From positions 55,610,895 through 55,674,894 of the forward strand of contig NC_081848.1 in assembly GCF_963259705.1 (NCBI RefSeq): a stretch of 64,000 nucleotides of DNA, written 5' to 3'. The position numbers were made by a program, and so were the translations under genes. The notes beneath the pieces are model-generated. The model saw only the letters and a list, made by a program, of their open reading frames with translations. It ran no database searches and was not told the origin of the DNA. Shown one piece after another: positions 37,901 through 46,900 of the stretch; within the stretch, counting starts at the first letter, position 1; each line of letters begins with the position of its first letter. The DNA comes from Myotis daubentonii. Taxonomy: Eukaryota; Chordata; Mammalia; Chiroptera; Vespertilionidae.

Positions 37901-40900
37901 TGCCACAAGTTCCACGTGTGCATCGAGTGGCGGCGCTCTGACTACTGCCGTGAGTTGGTGGCCGGGCGGGGGCAGGCATCTCCTCCATGGCTCCTTTGCT
38001 CCCACAGTTAGAGCCGGAAATACTTTTACAGACCTGAGTCCAAGTCGAGGCTTTCCAGACTTAATTATTCATTCATTCAATTGCATTAATTAATAAATGT
38101 CTATATACTTCATAAATAAATCTATGCATATTTTAACAAATTAACAAATTTATTTTTGCTCTAATTTATATTACCAAGTCAAGTAAATCTTATTTATTTA
38201 TTATTTTATTTCTCTGAGTCTCCTTGCCCCATCTGTAAAATGGGGTCAGCGCCAGCATTTGGGAAATACAATAAAATAGAAAATACTAGAAAAATTAAAT
38301 ATTATCTCATGAACAAGTTTTTGTTGTTGTTGTTGTTGCAATATATCAGTGATTCTCCATTCCAGCTACCCTTTGAAATTGCCGAGCGAACTTCAAAAAG
38401 CAGTGATGCTTGGGCCCCACAATCAGAGATTCCATTGGTCTGGGGTAGGGTCCCCATAATAGCAATTCAAAAACTCCCGGTAATTCTTTGGCTATTTGGT
38501 TTGAGGACCACTGTTCTTTCATATATATATTTCAGAGAGGAAGTGAGAGGGAGAGAGAGAGATAGAAACATCAGTGATGAGAGACAATCATTGATCGGCT
38601 GCCTCCTGCACACCCCCTACTGGGGATCGAGGCCACAACCCAGGCATGTGCCCTGACTAGGAATCAAACCTGGGACCCTCCAGTCCGTAGGCCGATGCTC
38701 TATCCACTAGGCCAAACCAGATAGGGCAGACCACTGTTCTATTGGACCACAATGTAAAATCTAATTTTTACAGTCAAGAGAGTTTGAAAGCACTGACTTA
38801 GAATAGGGGGTTGGAATGTTGTCTGTGAAGGGCCAGATGAATCTTTGAGGCTTTGGGGTGGTACGGCCTCTGCACAACCACTCTGCTCTGCCCTGTAGGA
38901 CACAGGCAGCCACATTCAGGAGTAAATCAACGATGTGGCTGTGAAACATTCAGTAAAACTTGGTTTGCTGACTGCTGATCTAGAGGAAAGAGCTCGTGAA
39001 ACCCCTTCGCACTGTCTGCTGAGTCGCAGATGGTGCTCACTGACGCCCTCTGTGTCCCTGCAGCCTTCCTGTGCTCCAGCGACTCCACATATCAGGCCTG
39101 TGTGGCGGCCTGTGAGCCTCCCGAGTCCTGCCAAGATGGGATGCTGGGCCCGCTGGACCCGGAGCAGTGCCAGGTGCTGGGCGAGGGCTGCGTCTGCTCT
39201 GAGGGCACCCTCTTGCACCGCCGCCACTCGGCGCTCTGCATCCCTGAGGAGAAGTGCGGTAGGTTCCTGCCCTCCCAGGGTGGGACCCTCCAAGCTGGCT
39301 TCTCCCTAGGCCCTCCTTCACACTCCTGCACCCATGGCCTGTATCCTTCCAGGTCTGCTTTGGGCTGGTCGTTGTCCCAGGGGGGGTGTAACCTGGGACA
39401 GTCTGGGTCTCCCCACCCTCCTGAGGCCCCTGTGCCTTCCCCACACCCGTCTGCAGCCTGCACAGACAGCACGGGGGTGCCGCGGGCCCTGGGGGAGACC
39501 TGGAACAGCTCCCTCAGCGGATGCTGCCAACACCAGTGCCAAGCTCAGGACACCATCGTCCCAGTGGACCTGGACTGCCCGGGCCCCCGCCCTGAGACCT
39601 GTCCCCGCTTTGGGGAGGTGGCCCTGCTCCGGCCCACGGAGGATCCGTGCTGCCTGGGGGCTGTTTGTGGTGAGTTCCACTGTTCACTTCCCTGGGCCTG
39701 GACTCCAAGACAGTTAAAAGGCTCCAGCCCTGACCCTGATGGATAGCACAAGGCTGGGAAAGTGAACGTGTCTTGTGTTTCGGGGGGGAACTGGGGAGAG
39801 GGAGAGAACCCCACCTGGGGAACAGGAGCCACACCTTAGGGTGGGCAGGGCTTAAAGGCACAGGCTCTGGAGTGGACTCTTCCTCTGCCACCTGGCAGCC
39901 TGGGGACACTGGCAGATCATCTAACATCCTGTGCTCAGTCGATCCTCCTGTAACAGGGGGCTGATAGTACCCACCTTCCGGGCTGCTGTGAGAATTACAG
40001 AAGTGAATGCTGATCCAGAACAGCCGCTGGCACGCGGTCCATTGGGTTGGATGTTAACTGTTATTGCTCTTTTGTCCCAGTCACCATCTGAGGCTCCTTC
40101 TAGGAACGAGGGACCTGGGGGCTGGGAGGCGTCATGGGGACCAGGTGTCCAGGGTCTGAGCACCGCTGGAGGCTGGGAGAAGTCCTGGCCTCCAGGTGAC
40201 AGGCCCTGTGGCCCCCGGGCCAGTGTGTAACCAGACCCTATGTGAGGGCCTTGCCCCCACCTGCCAGCCTGGCCACCGACTCATCACCCACTTCCAGGAG
40301 GAATCCTGCTGCCCCAGCTACAGCTGTGGTGAGAGGTCGGGGGCTGGGAGAATGGGATACCGACCACCTGGGGGAGGTGGGAACCTGCCCCTGGGGTAGG
40401 GGAGCAAGGACAGCTTTGGGGATTGGGTTCTGGCTGGAGATTAGGGCAGAGTCAGGGTGGGTGGCCCAGTGTGGCCAGGCAGGGTCTGCTCCCAGCGCCT
40501 CGATTCTGTTTTGTTTTTTTTCCAGAGTGTGACCCAGATCAGTGTGAGGCCGAGGTGATCCCCAGCTGCCGCCAGGACCAGATCCTGATCGCCGGCCGCC
40601 TGGGGGATTCGTGCTGCACCTACTACTTCTGCAGTGAGTGGGCAAGCCATCAGGCGTCAGCGTGCACACCTGGGCCACAGCCACCCCTTCTGCACCCCGG
40701 CATCCTTGGGTGGCGGGGAGGAAAGGATGGGGGTCACAGGTGGGGAGGGGGGCACAGGAGAAGGTGAGGTCCCTGTCCAGAGAGACGTGTAGGAGAAAGA
40801 GGAAACCGATCCTCTGTGGATGACTGAGCACGAGGAAGTCGGTGCTCGCTCAGCGCAAGACTTAGGTGGACACAGGGAGAACGTGCGCGTTCTGACTCCA

Positions 40901-43900
40901 GGACAGGCCATGGGGGACCATGAACCACTGCCCTTAGTCTAGCCCCGTCCCACCTGGATTTTCAAGGTGTCCCCACCTCGCTACCTGTCCTCTCCCAAGC
41001 CCCGCCACCCCCACCCCCCCGACGAGGGGGTCTGCCTGTGACTGCAGTGCCCCTCTCCCCTCAGCCTGTGGCGACTGCCCAGATCCGATCCCCGAGTGTC
41101 AGGAGGGGGAGGCGCTCACTGTGGACAGCAACACCACGGAGCTCTGCTGCCCTCTGTACCAGTGTGGTGAGTCCCGGCGGACGTGGGCCACGGCCGGAAG
41201 GGGCTCCTGGGTCCTGTATGTGCCACCGGGCCCTTCACAGAGCCCCCCACCTCCCCAGGACACTCATGTTATTACCCCGCCCCAGTCTTCATTATGCTTT
41301 CATTACCAAAGCCCTATATCTGCCTGTTGAAAGTACAACATCCAAGTGAAAACACTGTCTTCCTGCCTCCCAGGTAGCCTACTGTCAGCATTTCCATCCC
41401 TGTCCTCCTGATGCCTTTAGTGTGTGTGCTTTACCCAAAGGACGTCACCTGGACATACTCTTCTTTAACCAGCTGTGAACACGTGACCTTCACCTTTCCA
41501 CATTAATAACATTTTTAAGTTATCTCGTACCCAGTCCACAATTCTCCTGGCTTGTCCAACCCAAGATCCAGTCCAGGACCACACATTAATCTTACGTCTC
41601 TTAAACATCTTTTAATCTAGCACGGGTCCCTTTTTCTGTGTGACACTACATTGTAGGGCCTGGCTGTGGTCCTGCGGAAAGTCCCACCGTCTGGATTGTT
41701 CATCTTGCTTCTCTAGCCTGTACACTTCCTGTAAACCGGAAGTGAAGACCTGAGACTTGGTGGATTCAACTAAAACGTTTTCTAACTGGAGAGTGCATGA
41801 GCTTCGTAGTACACCCCACCAGGAGACACATACCGCGTGGCTGAGCCACTGTAACTGATGTGAACCTCGGCCCTGGATTGGGGTGGGGACGGTCACAGCC
41901 CTCCATCTGACACTTACATGCTTCCTATTACAACCAGAAAGTCGCCCAGTACTTGGATGCTGTACGATGTCCTTCTTCCTCTCCGCTTCATACTTTTGTG
42001 AACACCAGGTGACAATGCTGACCTGGGCCAGCAATTTTTGTAGTAAATCAAACAAGTCTTACGGTCTTTCCCCTTCAGCGTTGACCTTTGTGCCTCTCCT
42101 CCCCACCAAAGAAGTTGAGCCTAGAGATTTCCTCACTCCTGGTCTTGCTCTCTCGATACATGAGCGTGGCCGAGGAACCCTCTGCAAAGAGGGACCTGCC
42201 TGAATAACAGTAGGAAGGGAGTGTGAGCCTGGAGCGTGGCCACGCCGAGCAGCTCGGGCGGCTGCATGTGGTGATGTCCACCGGTGGGAAGGGTGTGCTC
42301 TCCCCCAGAGGAAACCGCTCTGGTCAGTGAGCTTATCCTGGTCACTGGCTCCCCTCTGATCGCTACTCTCGGGGTGACACAGAGCCCGGATGGGGAGGCC
42401 CAGTTGAGTGACCTTAAGGTTCTGCCATTGCCACATCGTAATGCCTCCCGGAGCAGAAGTAGGGCCTCCCAAGGTAGTTCTACAGGGACATTCCGGGATC
42501 CCAGACTTCTCTCCTGGACTCCAGCCCAGGAGGGTGTCTGAGGAAATTGGGGGGACTCCCTCCTTAGCCGATGTCACATTTCTGAGGATTCACGCTCCAA
42601 GTTGTCTGCGGCTAATGTGTCCCCTGCCTCCCCTCTGTGCAGTGTGTGAGAACTTCCGCTGCCCCCAAGTGCAGTGTGGCATGGGCACTGCCCTGGTGGA
42701 GGTGTGGAGCCCAGACCGCTGCTGCCCCTACAAGTCCTGTGGTAAGTCCCGGACAGGGCGGCCCCTCCCGAAGGCAGAGATCCAGGGCCCCTTTCCATCA
42801 ACAGTCTTTATTGCAACTAGTAATATAATGTTGTTAAATCCACCTCAAATCCTTTGGGGAAGTAGGTGGAAGTGATCTATCATGAACACCAGTAGCTTTA
42901 TATAAAAATGTAATTTTAAAAAGAGTTGAGCCTGGCCTGTGTGGCTCAGTGGTCAAGTTGACCCATGAACGAAGAGGTCACGGTTCTATTCCCAGTTATG
43001 GCACATGCCTGGGCTGTGGGCTCGATCTCCAGTAGGGAGCATGCAGGAGGCAGCCTATCCATGATTCTCTTTCATCATTGATGCTTCTATCTCTCTCTCC
43101 CTCTTCCCTTCCTCTCTTTGAAATCAATAAAAACCTGTTTAAAAAAGAGTCAGGAAACTCTAGTTTGCACCTGGATATCTTGCTTGTCTTTTTCTGCGCC
43201 TGGATGTGAACCTCGTGAAGGCAGGGGTTTTAGTCTGTCTCAGTCGTTGCTCTGGCCCCAGAGCACCGAGGAAAGCTCCGCATAGAGCAGGCACGTAAAG
43301 CCATCTGCCGAGGAGTTCCCCAGAGGAGTGTTTCACAGCCACTCTGCCTGGAGCGCCTCCCCCTGAAGCTGGAGCTGCTGCCTCCCTTCACTTGGCCGGT
43401 GGTGCCTCCGCGAGGGGGAGGAAGGCAGGCTGGAGGAGGGCTGTGCCTGCAGTGAGGCGTCCGGAGGCCCGAAGGTCCTCCACCTGGACATCTCTGGTGA
43501 GGTGGGTCCTGGCCCCTCCTGTTTTTCAGAGTGTGACTGCGACACAATCCCAGTGCCCCGGTGCCATCTGGTACGTAGAGCCTGTCCTCCCCTGGCCGGC
43601 CCCGCTTCCTTTCCTCCCTTCCCGCCCCTTCCCCTGGAGACCCTGTGCCTTCCATCTAGGACACAGAGCCTCGGGTTGCAGGTCAGTGTTCGAGTGCTAA
43701 GCCCTGCTCCCTGGGCGCAGTGCCCTTAGTTGTAAAGTGGGCGTGGTCATGCTTCAGAGCTGTGAGGATTAAGTACAGTGATGATGAAGATGGGGATGAT
43801 GAGGATGCTGGTGATGATGGTGGGGATGGGGAGGATGGTGAAGATGGTGATGGTGATGATGATACTTACGACGGTAGCTAATATTAGTTGAGAGTTAACT

Positions 43901-46900
43901 ATATGCCAGGAACTATCCTAGGGCCTTTATGTATATTATCACATTAATTCTCACGACAACCCAGTGATTCTATGATTAACTCAGTTTTACACACAAGGAC
44001 ATTAAGGTTAAGGTCATATAGCTAGTAATCACAGTGCCAGGATCAGGAGCCAGGAAACCTGCAAAGTTATGTTTAAAGTTATGTTTTTCACATAATTTTA
44101 TGAATTATAGGTATTCCCCCCAAACCTCAACATGCATCTCCTCTCACTTTGCCTCCTGCCCCGTCCTCTCTCTCTCCCTTCAACTGGGGAAGGGAGAAGG
44201 GAAGTAGCATGAGCCCAGTGAGATGCTGTGCTGCAGCCACGCATCGGTCCCCTATTGCTCAGAGTGACAGGAGAGGCCTGAGGCCCAGAGAAGACCCTGG
44301 GGTGCTCCTCAGCAGGGAACCTCAGCGGAAGGGTGACTGAGCTCACAGGGTGCCAAGGGTCCCCAGGCCCCAGGCCCTTCTCCACTGCTGCAAGGAGAGA
44401 GGGGCTGAGGTGGCAGACTGCTCCCGAGGGCGGGGCTGGGCCTTCCCACCCGGGTGCTGACCGCCTCTGCCCCACCCAGTGGGAAAAGTCCCAGCTGGAT
44501 GAGGAGTTCATGCACAGCGAGGAGAACGTGTGTGGCTGCGCCAAATACGAGTGCGGTGAGCGGGGAGGTAGAGCCAGGGTGAGTGAGCCATGGGTGGCGC
44601 GGGGGTGGGTGCTGGGCTCTCGGTGACTGTGACTGCCCTGCACACCCATGCAGTGAAGGCTGCCGTATGTCTGAGCCGAGAGCTGGGGGTGATGCAGCCG
44701 GGCCAGACGGTGGTGGAGCTCTCGGCCGATGGCGTGTGCCACACCTCCCGCTGCACTGACCTGCTGGACCCTCTCACCGGCTTCTACCAGATCAACACCA
44801 CCTCTGTGCTGTGTGACGTCCACTGCGAGGCGGTAGGGGGCAGCATGGGACGGGGTGGGGGAGGGATGGTCAGAAGGGCTGGCCTGGCAGAGCCTAGATG
44901 CTCCAAGACCAGAGGGTCCCTCCAGCTCTCCCCAAGCTCTCTAGACAAGTCTAGAGCATGGGCATCAGGGGCTCCGGAGACCTCTGTGGAAAGTGCTGGA
45001 AACAGGGCTGGGTTGGGCGAGGCCAGGAGGGGAACAGCGGGAGTGAAGACCTGGCAAGGGTGGGGATTTGACAGAGAACATGTATGAAGCACCTTCTATG
45101 GCTGGCATATCCCCTAGTTTGTTTATTTCTGTGTTTGCGTTGCTGCTATCATTTGTTGAACACGTTTACATGCCCGATGCTTAGGATAGTTACTGGCTTC
45201 TAGTGAGGGCTAAAGAACTATTAATTGAATAAACAGGCTTAGAATTATTCCTGTTTTTCAGATGAAAAAACTGAGGTTTAGGGAGGTCCAGTCCTTTGTC
45301 AAAAGCCCCACAGGAACTGGGACTCAGCTAGAGGTCTATCTGGAACCGAAACTGGTACCCGTAATTACCAGAGATGGATGCCGTCTTCGAAAGGGGTGGG
45401 GAGCGCTTTATCACTGGGGCTGAGCCCAGGACCTGCAGCAAAGGAATCACAGAGTAGCCGTGGGATGACCTTCCTGCCGAGATAGAAGGAGCCTGGGGGG
45501 CCCCTTCCTGAGCGTCTACAGAGGGCCCTGCTCTGGGCTCAGAGACAAAGACAGTGGGAGAGGCAGGAGGGCGGAGGTGGGCATGTGCCGAGCCCATCCG
45601 TCTCTCCCTGTCCTGCAGAACCAGGAGTATGAGCACCCGCGGGACCTGGCGGCCTGCTGCGGCTCCTGCAGGAACGTGTCCTGCCTCTTCACTTTCCCCA
45701 ACGGCACCACCTCCCTGTTCTTGGTATGCAGCCCCCTGACTACCCACCTAGGAAGGGGTTCCGGCAGGAGACACCGAGGACCAGGACCCAGGGCTGGGTA
45801 CAGATGGGGTCCTGGGCAGTGCTAGGCTTGGGGCTGCACCTGTCTTCGGAGCTATACCCGATCGGTTCACCCGGGCCATCCATCTGGCCACGGTCCCCAT
45901 CACCCACCTCTGTGCCCTCCAGCCCGGGGCGTCCTGGATTGCAGAGTGCGCCCGCCACCACTGCAGCAGCACCCCCCTGGGCGCCGTGCTTGTCCGCTCG
46001 CCCATCAGCTGCCCACCGCTCAATGAGACTGAGTGTGCCAAGGTCAGTGCCAGTCCCCCCGCCCCGCAGCATGGCCTGAGGCCAGGGGCGTCGGCGCTCT
46101 TACTAGTGGGTTGGGGAGAGGTCCTTTGTGCAGGGGTGTGGGAGGAGGGGTTCCCGGAGCCTGAGCCTGCCCCGCCGCCCCAGGTCCACATCTCTCCATG
46201 CCTGCCCACCTCGCACATCACAGGGCCACACACAGACACACACAAATATACACTGTTACAGACACACTGCCACGGACAGTCAACTACGCACACACCACAC
46301 ACTCCGCGGGGACATTAACACCTCAATATGCCAGCGCACACATGCTCACTGTCACACACCACAGCACTTTTGCACTAGTGTGGACAGCTGTCACTATGGG
46401 TACACCCCAAGGACAAGGATTTCCTGGAGGGTTTGGGGTTATTGTTAAATGATGAAAGCTCCTGAGATGAATATGGGCATTTAAAGATTTCTGACCTTAC
46501 CCAGAAGATAAATACACACACACAGTCATACTCTCATACACACAATCACACCTGTACACACACATATATGCTCACAAAATCACACACACATAGAAACGCA
46601 CACTCACACTTATTCACAAAGAACTGCCATGTCCATTGTCTCATCCATTTCACAGTAGAGGAGGAGGGCTCTGAGGAGAATTGCTCCCATTTTAGAAATG
46701 GGGAAATTAAGCCCAGAAGAAAGGGACAACTTATCCAGGGCTGAGACGGAGCCCAGGCCGCTCACCCAAGGGGGTCAGCTACTGCTCCCCTCCCGCCCTG
46801 GCCCTCCATGCGGGGAGCTGCCCCTGGAAAGCATCACCTTAACCCGGGCTCCAGCCTCAGTGGGAGCCGCAGACAATCTCAGTGCCAGTGTCCCAAGCAG

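Noticed and set aside
42930..43010. tRNA-like sequence with box A/B motifs
   Set aside because: It is the head of a Ves SINE with body, pyrimidine-rich tail and target duplication, not a tRNA gene. The same holds at 35841, 38728 and 59260.
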